This document shows positions 36,308 through 44,573 of a stretch of DNA of 57,500 bases, in pieces. The notes beneath the pieces were generated by a model. It worked only from the letters and a program-made list of their open reading frames with translations. It had not been told where the DNA came from and made no database searches. A program made the translations under genes and the position numbers. The first letter of the stretch is position 1. Each line of letters begins with the position of its first letter. Source of the DNA: Niallia sp. XMNu-256 (lineage in GTDB: Bacteria; Bacillota; Bacilli; Bacillales; Cytobacillaceae); assembly GCF_036670015.1 (NCBI RefSeq), contig NZ_CP137636.1, positions 32,501 to 90,000 of the forward strand, read 5' to 3'.

Positions 36308-37909
36308 ATGGAGCTCAAGGATCAGACAAAACATCTATTTAAAGGAACATTGATCTTAACCATTGCAGCCCTTCTTACCAAAGTTTTAAGTGCATTTTAC
36401 CGAATTCCCTTCCAAAACATTGTCGGGGATGTAGGTTTTTATATTTATCAACAGGTATACCCATTTTATGGGATTGCTATTGCATTATCGACCTATGGAT
36501 TTCCTGTCGTCATCTCTAAATTATATGCAGAGGAAATGGGGAAGGGGGAAAATGGAAATCCTAAACAATTACTAGGGACGATGATGATTATTTTATGTGG
36601 CTTTGGTTTCTTAACATCGGCCCTCTTATTTGTGCTATCGGATTCCATTGCTCATTACATGCATGATCCTGGGTTGGCTCCATTGCTAAGACTTGTATCG
36701 CTTGTTTTTTTAATGATGCCTGTCATTTCTCTTCTGAGAGGAGTTTTCCAAGGATATGGGGAGATGCTGCCGACAGCAGTGTCCCAAGTGAGTGAGCAGC
36801 TCATAAGAGTCATTACGATTCTTGTGACAGCTTTATTCCTTGTGTCTCATGGGTCTTCCCTATATACCGTTGGCGCTGGCGCCGTGTTTGGTTCTATTAC
36901 AGGGATGATCGCATCCTTTAGCATTCTGTTATTTTATTGGCTTAGATTACAGAAAAGGAAGCCGATTATTGGAAAAATACAATTTAAACAGACCCGAAAC
37001 ATCTTTAAGCTTTTTCTCACTCAAGCATTGCCCATTTGCATAAGCAGTATGTTGCTTGTCTTGATTCAATTAGCTGATTCCTTAAATCTGTATTCATTAT
37101 TAGTGAGTTCAGGGATATCTGTCGATAGCGCCAAGGCTACAAAAGGTGTGTACGATCGGGGGCAGCCTCTTATACAATTAGGGACTGTCGTGGCGACATC
37201 GATGTCATTGTCCTTGGTTCCCTTGATTACAAAGGATAAAATGCAAAACCATTCAGCTGAACTAAAGGAAAAAGTGGTTTTAGCATTAAAAACAAGTATA
37301 CTTGTTGGCGTTGGGGCGACACTGGGATTATTAAGTATTATAGAGCCTACAAATATCATGCTCTTTGAAAATAATGCCGGTTCCTATGTTTTGGCGGTGC
37401 TCACTATTTTAATCTTGCTTGCTTCCGTAACGATGACTTTGGCAGCTATTTTTCAAGGGTTGGGTTTTACTATTTATCCAGCCGTGTTAGTAGTGCTAGC
37501 ATTTCTGTTAAAGAATGGGTTAAATACAGTCTTAGTCCCCGTGTGGGGGATATTAGGAGCAGCGATTTCATCTGTTCTAGCATTATTCGGGATTCTCGTC
37601 TTATTTATTATTAAATTACATAGAATGGTGGAAGAGTCCTTGCTGACCCTGCGTTTTTACATAATGACCCTCTTATCAGCACTTGTAATGGTGATCGTAC
37701 TGAAAGGTTTTTTGTTATCTACTCACTTTATCTATGATCTAGATTCTTCAGAACGCTTGTTGGCCAGCTTTCAAGCGTTAGCAGCAGTTGTGATCGGCGG
37801 TTTCGCTTACATATTTATGATGATTAAGACCCATTTACTTACAGAGTCAGACCTCTTTTTGTTGCCATTCGGAAGTAAGTTAATGGTTTTTTTACCAAAG
37901 GAAAAATAG
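36308..37909 (+). CDS. yabM: SpoVB/MurJ-like MOP-family flippase (YabM)
   Basis: This 533-aa polytopic membrane protein (12 to 14 hydrophobic segments along its length) belongs to the MOP/polysaccharide transporter superfamily with SpoVB, YkvU and MurJ (Amj-independent lipid II flippases). Typical are KGTLILTIAALLTKVLSAFYRIP at the N-terminus in part and FQGYGEMLPTAVSQVSEQ. The cargo is not known; a lipid-linked sugar is inferred. GGAAGGGG precedes ATG-36308. yabN starts 13 bases after its stop. Confidence 0.92.
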   Translation: MELKDQTKHLFKGTLILTIAALLTKVLSAFYRIPFQNIVGDVGFYIYQQVYPFYGIAIALSTYGFPVVISKLYAEEMGKGENGNPKQLLGTMMIILCGFGFLTSALLFVLSDSIAHYMHDPGLAPLLRLVSLVFLMMPVISLLRGVFQGYGEMLPTAVSQVSEQLIRVITILVTALFLVSHGSSLYTVGAGAVFGSITGMIASFSILLFYWLRLQKRKPIIGKIQFKQTRNIFKLFLTQALPICISSMLLVLIQLADSLNLYSLLVSSGISVDSAKATKGVYDRGQPLIQLGTVVATSMSLSLVPLITKDKMQNHSAELKEKVVLALKTSILVGVGATLGLLSIIEPTNIMLFENNAGSYVLAVLTILILLASVTMTLAAIFQGLGFTIYPAVLVVLAFLLKNGLNTVLVPVWGILGAAISSVLALFGILVLFIIKLHRMVEESLLTLRFYIMTLLSALVMVIVLKGFLLSTHFIYDLDSSERLLASFQALAAVVIGGFAYIFMMIKTHLLTESDLFLLPFGSKLMVFLPKEK

Positions 37910-37922
37910 AAAGGAAGAGTTA

Positions 37923-39377
37923 ATGAAAAAAATTAATATTGTTGGACTTGGTGCAGGGGATCTGGATCAACTTCCATTAGGAGTATACAAAACATTAAAA
38001 AGTGGACTTCCTGTATATTTACGAACAAAGGAACATCCAGTTGTGGCTCAATTAGAAGAGGAAGGCTTTACCTATCAATCCTTTGACCACATTTATGAAA
38101 ATCAGTCCCAATTTGGAGCGGTTTACGAGGAGATATGTGAAACTCTTCTTTCCGTCGAGGAGGATGAGCTCATCTATGCCGTTCCAGGACATCCGCTTGT
38201 CGCCGAGAGAACGGTTCAATTATTGTTGCGATCCGGCGACAAACGCGACGCCACGATTGAAATAACCGGTGGACAAAGTTTCTTAGACGATATGTTTCGT
38301 GTGTTACGAATTGATCCAATTGAAGGGTTTCAATTACTTGATGCTACTGATTTAAAGCCAGAAGAGATACAATTAAGACAACATATATTAATAGGCCAAG
38401 TATACGATTCCTTTATTGCCTCCAACGTTAAACTTACTTTTATGGATAAGTTGCCATATAACTATGATGTTTATTTAGTTACGGCCGCAGGTAGTAAAGA
38501 AGAAAAGATTCGTAAAATCCCACTTGTTGACCTTGACCGTGAAACTGAAGTAAATAATTTGACGACGGTGTACATACCACCGGTTCAACAAGGGACGCTT
38601 CTCTATAAGGACTTTTATAAATTGAAAGACATTATTGCGGAATTAAGAGGTCCAAATGGTTGTCCATGGGATTTAAAGCAAACCCATGAATCATTGAAAA
38701 GGTATCTAATAGAAGAAGCCTATGAAGTTATTGAGGCGATCCAAGAGCAAGATGTCGATCATTTAGTCGAGGAACTTGGAGATGTGTTATTACAAGTTCT
38801 GTTACATGCACAAATTGGAGAGGACGATGGTTACTTCACCATTGATGATGTTATTGAAGGATTATCGGCAAAAATGGTTAGGCGCCATCCCCATGTGTTC
38901 GGTGATTCTATAGCAGAAACGGCAGAAGATGTCGTGAAAACTTGGCGGGAAATCAAACAAGAAGAAAAAGGCAAAGAACAAGAATCGCTTTTGGATGAAG
39001 TGGGTAAGTCGTTGCCAAATATCTTGCGGGCCTTTGAACTTCAGAAAAAGGCAGCGAAGGTTGGTTTTGACTGGCCTGATATCAGTGGTGCCTGGGATAA
39101 GTTAATGGAAGAGATTCAAGAGTTTAAACAAGAAATTACGCAGGAACAACACGAAAAAGCGCTGAAAGAGTTTGGAGATATTTTATTTGCCTTTATAAAT
39201 ATCGCTCGTTTCTATGGAATTAATCCAGATGAAGCATTATTTACGACAAATCAGAAATTCAGCAACCGTTTCCGTTATGTAGAGCAAAAGGTAATGGAGA
39301 GCAGTAAGCCTTTTTCCCATTATACGTTAGAGGAACTAGATGGTTTTTGGGATGAGGCAAAGAAGTTAGGGTTATAG
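37923..39377 (+). CDS. yabN: YabN, tetrapyrrole-methylase-like / MazG fusion
   Basis: This 484-aa fusion has an N-terminal tetrapyrrole methylase-like domain (about 1-220; IVGLGAGDLDQLPLG, VPGHPLVAERT) and a C-terminal MazG nucleoside triphosphate pyrophosphohydrolase (about 240-475). The first MazG helix pair has RGPNGCPWD, EEAYE (about 264) and EELGD (about 283) as magnesium ligands; a second, weaker copy has EFGDIL (about 416). MazG domains hydrolyse non-canonical NTPs. The methylase domain's substrate is unknown. Confidence 0.94.
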   Translation: MKKINIVGLGAGDLDQLPLGVYKTLKSGLPVYLRTKEHPVVAQLEEEGFTYQSFDHIYENQSQFGAVYEEICETLLSVEEDELIYAVPGHPLVAERTVQLLLRSGDKRDATIEITGGQSFLDDMFRVLRIDPIEGFQLLDATDLKPEEIQLRQHILIGQVYDSFIASNVKLTFMDKLPYNYDVYLVTAAGSKEEKIRKIPLVDLDRETEVNNLTTVYIPPVQQGTLLYKDFYKLKDIIAELRGPNGCPWDLKQTHESLKRYLIEEAYEVIEAIQEQDVDHLVEELGDVLLQVLLHAQIGEDDGYFTIDDVIEGLSAKMVRRHPHVFGDSIAETAEDVVKTWREIKQEEKGKEQESLLDEVGKSLPNILRAFELQKKAAKVGFDWPDISGAWDKLMEEIQEFKQEITQEQHEKALKEFGDILFAFINIARFYGINPDEALFTTNQKFSNRFRYVEQKVMESSKPFSHYTLEELDGFWDEAKKLGL

Positions 39378-39393
39378 GAAGGATGTGTAAGCG

Positions 39394-39660
39394 TTGAGAC
39401 TAGATAAATTTTTGAAAGTATCTCGATTAATTAAACGGAGAACATTGGCAAAAGAGGTTTCTGATCAAGGCAGAATTCTCGTCAATGGGATACAGGCAAA
39501 AGCGAGTACAAATGTGAAGGTTGGAGATGAATTAACCATTCGTTTTGGACAAAAGGTGGTAACGGTTAAAATTGAACGAATACTAGAAACAACAAAAAAA
39601 GAAGAAGCAGCTGAAATGTATTCTGTTGTTAAAGAAGAACGCGTACCAACAGAATCTTAA
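39394..39660 (+). CDS. rqcP: RqcP (YabO), ribosome quality-control S4 protein
   Basis: This 88-aa protein is essentially one S4 RNA-binding domain ([34 protein letters not shown]) with a short charged tail. In B. subtilis RqcP works with RqcH on obstructed 50S subunits, holding the P-site tRNA during alanine tailing. The start is TTG-39394, after GGAAGGATG. It lies 16 bases after yabN. Confidence 0.95.
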   Translation: MRLDKFLKVSRLIKRRTLAKEVSDQGRILVNGIQAKASTNVKVGDELTIRFGQKVVTVKIERILETTKKEEAAEMYSVVKEERVPTES

Positions 39661-39695
39661 GCCGTTTAACTCTCTTTTGCTCTTTCAATTTCTGT

Positions 39696-39722
39696 TCTAA
39701 TTGCCATCGTTTTTCATACACT
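39696..39722 (+). promoter_or_regulatory. Possible sigma-E promoter of yabP-yabQ
   Basis: CATACACT (39715-39722) is an exact sigma-E -10 (CATACAhT). The best -35, TCTAATT (39696-39702), is weak and the spacer of 12 is short. B. subtilis yabP and yabQ are sigma-E genes. Confidence 0.5.
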
Positions 39723-39764
39723 TGTACAAAAGGGTTGTACAATGTGATTGAGAGGGATGAATGC

Positions 39765-40067
39765 ATGAGCCAATTTTATGATAGTAATTCTACAAAGGGT
39801 ACGATGCAAGAACATGATGTTGTCATGAAAGGGAGAAGGCTTTTAGATATTACGGGTGTTAAGCAGGTAGAAAGCTTTGATAACGAAGAATTTTTATTAG
39901 AAACTGTGATGGGTTTTCTCGCCATTAAAGGGGAAAATCTTACGATGAAAAATCTTGATGTGGACAAGGGGATTGTCTCGATCAAAGGAAAAATCTTTGA
40001 CCTGGTTTATATTGACGACCATAGCGGAGAAAAGGCTAAAGGCTTCTTTAGCAAGTTATTTCGATGA
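39765..40067 (+). CDS. yabP: Sporulation protein YabP
   Basis: This 100-aa YabP/YqfC-family protein has the family core RRLLDITGVKQVESFDNEEFLLET and MKNLDVDKGIVSIKGKIFDLVY. It is needed for normal sporulation in B. subtilis and acts in the mother cell; the molecular role is unknown. ATG-39765 lies eight bases after GAGAGGG; earlier in-frame codons lack an SD. Its stop overlaps the yabQ ATG (ATGA). Confidence 0.93.
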   Translation: MSQFYDSNSTKGTMQEHDVVMKGRRLLDITGVKQVESFDNEEFLLETVMGFLAIKGENLTMKNLDVDKGIVSIKGKIFDLVYIDDHSGEKAKGFFSKLFR

Positions 40068-40693
40068 CACTAAGTACACAATTTATGACCATGTTGGCAA
40101 TGGTCGGCATGGGAACTTTTTTTGGAGCTGCCCTTGATACGTATAATCGCTTCTTACAGAGAAGTAAAAGAAAAAGCTGGTTAACGTTTATTAACGATGT
40201 ATTATTTTGGGTTTTTCAAGGGCTGCTCATCTTTTACGTATTATTTCAGGTAAACCAGGGTGAATGGAGATTTTATATCTTTCTCGCATTAATATGTGGC
40301 TTTGCCGCTTATCAAAGTTTATGTAAAAGCTTGTACTTAAATCTATTAGAAAGACTCATCATTTTTACAGTTTCAACATACAAACTAATCGTAAGGTTAT
40401 TTCGTCTATTAATCTATAAACCCATCCGAACGCTTGTTACTCTCATCATTTCCTTCGTCATTATGCTTGGGAATGGTTTATATACGATATTGAAATGGAT
40501 TTTAATGGTTATTTGGTCTGTTGTTCGACAAGCAATTAAGTTTATTATGTGGTTTTTATCCCTTTTTTGGAAACTTGCCCCAAAACCGCTTAAAAAATAC
40601 GTCGAGAAGATATATAATAAATTGGAAGGAAATTTACGTAAGATCAAGAATTCTATTAATAAATGGGTTTCTCGTTGGAAGAAGGAAAAGTAA
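40064..40693 (+). CDS. yabQ: Spore cortex biosynthesis protein YabQ
   Basis: This 209-aa membrane protein has hydrophobic segments at about 8-25, 45-62, 68-85 and 123-165, then a basic, lysine-rich tail. It matches YabQ, which localises to the forespore outer membrane and is required for cortex formation in B. subtilis. It starts in an ATGA overlap with yabP. Confidence 0.92.
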   Translation: MTLSTQFMTMLAMVGMGTFFGAALDTYNRFLQRSKRKSWLTFINDVLFWVFQGLLIFYVLFQVNQGEWRFYIFLALICGFAAYQSLCKSLYLNLLERLIIFTVSTYKLIVRLFRLLIYKPIRTLVTLIISFVIMLGNGLYTILKWILMVIWSVVRQAIKFIMWFLSLFWKLAPKPLKKYVEKIYNKLEGNLRKIKNSINKWVSRWKKEK

Positions 40694-40707
40694 GGAGGGT
40701 TGCTGAA

Positions 40708-41139
40708 GTGGGTGACAACAAGAAAGACAACATTACAAAAATCCAAACAAATTATGCACTACAACATGAAGAAGGTCAAATCAGTGTTGCAAGGAGAAAA
40801 AAGCTATTATATCGAAGGTTAACAGCTTTCTTTGTTCTTGTTGCGATTGTAACCTATATTATGGTTTCAACACTCATTTCACAAACCTCAACGATCGCAG
40901 AGAAGAAAGAAGAACAAGAAAAGGTTAAACAAGAACTTGCTTCCTTAAAACAAGAAGAAATTCTTTTAAAAGAGGAAATTGTAAAATTAAATGATGATGA
41001 TTACATTGCAAAGTTAGCTAGGAAGGAATACTTTTTATCGGATGAGAACGAAATCATCTTTACTCTTCCTAGGGAAAAGGAAAAGGAAAAGGGTAAAGAA
41101 GAGGAAGAAAAAGAGGAAGAGGAAAAATCTTCAAGGTAA
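40708..41139 (+). CDS. divIC: Cell division protein DivIC (FtsB-like)
   Basis: This 143-aa bitopic membrane protein has a cytoplasmic N-terminus, one membrane span (about 38-57), an extracellular leucine-zipper coiled coil (about 60-100) and the DivIC/FtsB motif (DDDYIAKLARKEYFLSDENEIIF). It forms a complex with FtsL and DivIB at the septum. GTG-40708 follows TAAGGAGGGT; the longer frame lies in yabQ. The C-terminus has an extra Lys/Glu-only tail of about 20 residues beyond the B. subtilis length. Confidence 0.95.
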   Translation: MGDNKKDNITKIQTNYALQHEEGQISVARRKKLLYRRLTAFFVLVAIVTYIMVSTLISQTSTIAEKKEEQEKVKQELASLKQEEILLKEEIVKLNDDDYIAKLARKEYFLSDENEIIFTLPREKEKEKGKEEEEKEEEEKSSR

Positions 41140-41147
41140 GCACTGTA

Positions 41148-41176
41148 TTGCACTCTTTGGTATCATTCGGTATAAT
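41148..41176 (+). promoter_or_regulatory. Sigma-A promoter of yabR
   Basis: TTGCAC (41148-41153), 17 bases, TATAAT (41171-41176). Confidence 0.8.
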
Positions 41177-41224
41177 ATAGTATAGGTATTATTCTGCATA
41201 TTTTTAAGGAGGAAATTTTTTTTT

Positions 41225-41710
41225 ATGTCAATCGAAGTAGGCAGCAAGTTACAGGGAAAGGTAACCGGTATTACTAATTTTGGAGCGTTTGTGGAGCTGC
41301 CAGAAGGCTCAACTGGACTTGTTCACATCAGTGAAGTTGCGGACAACTATGTAAAGGACATTAATGACCATTTAAAAGTGGGCGATGTTATTGAGGTCAA
41401 AGTCATTAATGTAGAAAAGGACGGGAAAATCGGCCTTTCAATTAAAAAGGCAAAAGACCGACCAGAAAGACCAGATCGACCAGATCGACCAGAAAGACCG
41501 GCAAGAAATGATAGGGGAGATCGTGGTGATTCTAGAGGGGGTCATTCAGGTCGTCCACGTCAAGGGAGATCAAATGATAACCACCGTGCTCCAAAGGAAA
41601 ACTTTGAAGCAAAAATGGCACGCTTTTTAAAAGATAGCGAAGACCGATTATCTTCTCTTAAGCGTAACACCGAATCAAAGCGTGGTGGAAGAGGCGCAAG
41701 AAGAGGGTAA
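41225..41710 (+). CDS. yabR: S1-domain RNA-binding protein YabR
   Basis: This 161-aa protein has one S1 domain (about 1-75; GSKLQGKVTGITNFGAFVELP, GLVHISEVADNYV) and a conserved C-terminal end (FLKDSEDRLSSLKRNTES, RGGRGARRG). Between them is a low-complexity linker of RPxRPD repeats and Arg/Asp/Gly-rich sequence, making it some 30 residues longer than the B. subtilis protein. It probably binds RNA or ribosomes. AAGGAGG lies 12 bases before ATG-41225. Confidence 0.93.
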   Translation: MSIEVGSKLQGKVTGITNFGAFVELPEGSTGLVHISEVADNYVKDINDHLKVGDVIEVKVINVEKDGKIGLSIKKAKDRPERPDRPDRPERPARNDRGDRGDSRGGHSGRPRQGRSNDNHRAPKENFEAKMARFLKDSEDRLSSLKRNTESKRGGRGARRG

Positions 41711-41757
41711 CTTGTTGCTGATTTAAATAAAGAATAGGGTTTATCATGATATTCCCT

Positions 41758-41794
41758 TAAGGCAAATTCATAATGAATTTGCCTTATTTTTTTT
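41758..41794 (+). terminator. Terminator after yabR
   Basis: A perfect 13-bp stem (41758-41770 with 41774-41786) with a three-base loop is followed by eight T. Confidence 0.95.
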
Positions 41795-41839
41795 AGTGTT
41801 AGGCACCCCATTCAATGGAGGATGTCTGACACTTTTTTT
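41795..41839 (+). repeat. Terminator-like hairpin of the GTGTCAGRCACC type
   Basis: An imperfect stem pairs GTGTTAGGCACCCC (41796-41809) with GGAGGATGTCTGACAC (41817-41832), using wobble pairs and one mismatch, followed by seven T. Elements of this sequence type are scattered through intergenic DNA of several Bacillaceae; only one copy is seen in this window. Confidence 0.6.
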
Positions 41840-41937
41840 ATTTGTCCCATTTAGTTGACTGCTTTCGATATCAAGCCTTTGGTTTCCTGTTTATATTTCT
41901 GGGAAAAACAGTTATTTTTCCGCTTTTACTAGAAATG

Positions 41938-42003
41938 AGTCGAACGAAAATGTAGGGCTTGTCTGCCATTTTGACAAACTTCTAATCTAGTGGACTATAT
42001 AAT
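41938..42003 (+). promoter_or_regulatory. spoIIE promoter, 21-bp spacer, with Spo0A-box-like sites
   Basis: TTGACA (41971-41976) and TATAAT (41998-42003) are both perfect but 21 bp apart, the spacing of the Spo0A-activated spoIIE promoter of B. subtilis. TTTGACA (41970-41976; reverse TGTCAAA) overlaps the -35 and AGTCGAA lies at 41938-41944; each is one base from the 0A core TGTCGAA. Confidence 0.85.
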
Positions 42004-42037
42004 GTTTAAAAATACTTGTATAGGGAGTGTAGCTATA

Positions 42038-44512
42038 GTGGAAAAGGTGGAACAAAACTTCATTGAACCAATCAGGGAAGTTGACTTTGTCAAGCCATTT
42101 AAAATAGAGAATCCCTTTAAAAACTTCCAGGCGAAAATGGAAAACTTTTTTCTTAAAAAGGGCTATATCCTGCTTTTTTTATCGTTTTTACTTGGACGAT
42201 CTCTCATCCTAGCTCAATTGACGCCATTTAGTGTACCGTTTTTTGCAGCTGTATACTTAATTAGAAGAGATAAAGCTCCTCTTGTGCTAGTGGGATTAAT
42301 CGCTGGGGCTGCTACACTGTCCATTGGTACAGCCATATCTACTTTTGCCATTACCGTCTTATTTTTACTAATATACCGGGGAACGAAAAAGTGGTTAATG
42401 AATGAAGTGAAACTTATACCTTATTATGTATTTTCTGTTTTGTTACTTGGAAGTCTTGCTGAAGGGTATTTATTCTCAGATTCATTTACGATGTATGAAC
42501 TAATGATGGCTGGTGTCGAGTCAAGTCTAGGCTTTATATTAACCCTCATTTTTATTCAAAGTCTTCCACTCCTAACCATTTCAAAGCGAAGGCAATCCTT
42601 TAAAACCGAAGAGATTGTTTGTTTAATTATATTACTGGCTTCTGTTATGACGGGAACCATCGGATGGACGGTATATGATTTGTCGATTGATCATATTTTT
42701 TCTCGTTATCTTGTCATACTATTTGCTTTTGTAGCTGGTGCAACGGTAGGTTCAACGGTTGGGGTCGTAACAGGTCTTATTTTTAGTTTATCTAGCGTAG
42801 CTAGTTTTGCCCATATGAGTTTACTAGCTTTTGCTGGGTTACTAGGGGGTCTATTAAAAGAGGGAAAAAAACTGGGGGTATCTATTGGGTTATATATTGC
42901 TACATTACTCATGGCGATGTATGGAGATGGCACAGCAGTATTAGTCAATACATTGTTAGAAACAACTGTAGCAGTTGTTTTATTGCTCCTTACACCAAAA
43001 AGTATTACCTCAAAGCTCGCCAAATATATTCCTGGAACGATTGAATATTCTCAAGAGCAGCAACAATATATGCGAAAAATGCGAGATGTTACTGCCCAAA
43101 GGGTTGAACAATTTTCTAATGTGTTTCAGGCGTTATCCCGTAGTTTTTCCAATCAAAATGAACCCAATGAGTGGGGGGATGATGAAAGGGAGTTAGATTA
43201 CTTTTTAAGTAATGTAACAGAAAGAACTTGTCAGCTATGTCACCGTAAAGAGCAATGTTGGACGAGGAACTTTAATACAACCTATGATTATATGAAAGAG
43301 ATTATGCTTGAAATGGAACAAAAGGATGGAGCGGTTACCCAAAAGTTATATAGAGAGTGGGACACCCATTGTGTGAAACCGAAAAAGGTCATTGAGATTA
43401 TGTCACAGGAATTAACCTTCTATCAGGCGAATCATAAGCTAAAGAAACAGGTAAGGGAATCAAGACGACTTGTGGCCGAGCAATTGCTAGGCGTTTCAGA
43501 GGTCATGGGGAATTTTGCTAGTGAAATCCAAAAAGAACGGGAGAACCATCACCGTCAAGAGGAACAAATCCATGAGGCTCTCCAGGATTTTGGAATTGAG
43601 ATTGAAAATGTAGAAATTTATAGTCTTGAGCAAGGAAATATTGACATTGATATGACTATTCCTAATTATGAAGGGCATGGAGAATGCGAAAAATTAATTG
43701 CCCCGATGTTATCCGATATTCTAGGAGAAACAATATTAGTAAATTCAGAGGAGTATTCAGAGTATCCAAATGGCTATTACCATGTTACGTTCCGATCTGC
43801 TAAAGCGTATACAGTTGAAACAGGAGTTGCCCATGCAGCAAAGGATGGTGGTCTTATTTCAGGTGACAGTTACTCCACCATTGAGATTGGCTGTGGAAAA
43901 TATGCGGTTGCCATTAGTGATGGGATGGGGAATGGTGAACGCGCCCATATAGAAAGCCAGGAAACTCTAGGGCTCTTGCAGCAAATTCTCCAATCAGGAA
44001 TTGAGGAAAGGGTAGCCATTAAATCGGTCAACTCTGTATTATCCTTAAGAACAACGGATGAAATTTTCTCAACCTTAGATTTGGCAATGATTGATTTACA
44101 AAATGCATCAACTAGATTTCTGAAAATTTGCTCAACACCTAGTTTTGTAAAAAGAGGGGACAAGGTCACCAAAATTCATGCTAGCAATTTACCAATGGGA
44201 ATTGTTGATGAATTTGAAGTAGACGTTGTTAGTGAGCAATTAAAAGCAGGAGATCTGCTTATTATGATGAGTGATGGTGTCTTTGAAGGTCCAAAGCATG
44301 TAGAAAATTATGATTTATGGATGAAACGTAAAATAAAAGAATTAAAAACCAATGACCCTCAGGAGATTGCGGATTTAATTATGGAGGAAGTAATCCGTTC
44401 GGGCTCAGGATTTATTGAGGATGATATGACCGTTGTTGTTGCGAAAATCAAGCACAACACACCAAAGTGGACTTCCATTCCAGTTCCTCAGTTTAAACAA
44501 AAGGCAAACTAA
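42038..44512 (+). CDS. spoIIE: Stage II sporulation protein E (PP2C phosphatase)
   Basis: This 824-aa protein dephosphorylates SpoIIAA-P to free sigma-F and also takes part in polar septation. The N-terminal half has about ten membrane spans (about 40-330), then an FtsZ-interacting central region, then a PP2C/SpoIIE phosphatase domain (about 590-810) with metal aspartates in ISDGMGNG (about 627), MMSDGVFEG (about 740) and EDDMTVVV (about 795). GTG-42038 is chosen: it gives MEKVEQ as in B. subtilis, follows GGGAG by ten bases, and earlier in-frame starts at 41990 and 42002 lie upstream of the predicted transcript. Confidence 0.97.
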   Translation: MEKVEQNFIEPIREVDFVKPFKIENPFKNFQAKMENFFLKKGYILLFLSFLLGRSLILAQLTPFSVPFFAAVYLIRRDKAPLVLVGLIAGAATLSIGTAISTFAITVLFLLIYRGTKKWLMNEVKLIPYYVFSVLLLGSLAEGYLFSDSFTMYELMMAGVESSLGFILTLIFIQSLPLLTISKRRQSFKTEEIVCLIILLASVMTGTIGWTVYDLSIDHIFSRYLVILFAFVAGATVGSTVGVVTGLIFSLSSVASFAHMSLLAFAGLLGGLLKEGKKLGVSIGLYIATLLMAMYGDGTAVLVNTLLETTVAVVLLLLTPKSITSKLAKYIPGTIEYSQEQQQYMRKMRDVTAQRVEQFSNVFQALSRSFSNQNEPNEWGDDERELDYFLSNVTERTCQLCHRKEQCWTRNFNTTYDYMKEIMLEMEQKDGAVTQKLYREWDTHCVKPKKVIEIMSQELTFYQANHKLKKQVRESRRLVAEQLLGVSEVMGNFASEIQKERENHHRQEEQIHEALQDFGIEIENVEIYSLEQGNIDIDMTIPNYEGHGECEKLIAPMLSDILGETILVNSEEYSEYPNGYYHVTFRSAKAYTVETGVAHAAKDGGLISGDSYSTIEIGCGKYAVAISDGMGNGERAHIESQETLGLLQQILQSGIEERVAIKSVNSVLSLRTTDEIFSTLDLAMIDLQNASTRFLKICSTPSFVKRGDKVTKIHASNLPMGIVDEFEVDVVSEQLKAGDLLIMMSDGVFEGPKHVENYDLWMKRKIKELKTNDPQEIADLIMEEVIRSGSGFIEDDMTVVVAKIKHNTPKWTSIPVPQFKQKAN

Positions 44513-44573
44513 TGTATAAATCACCCTCCAATGGTGAAAAATGGTAACATTTCATATTTTGGAGGGGAACTTG

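Larger units (their letters stand above)
41711..42037 (+). other. Intergenic region yabR-spoIIE
   Basis: This 327-base gap holds the yabR terminator, a second terminator-like repeat hairpin, Spo0A-box-like sites and the spoIIE promoter. B. subtilis has two tRNA genes (trnSL) here; no tRNA cloverleaf could be found in this stretch. Confidence 0.7.
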
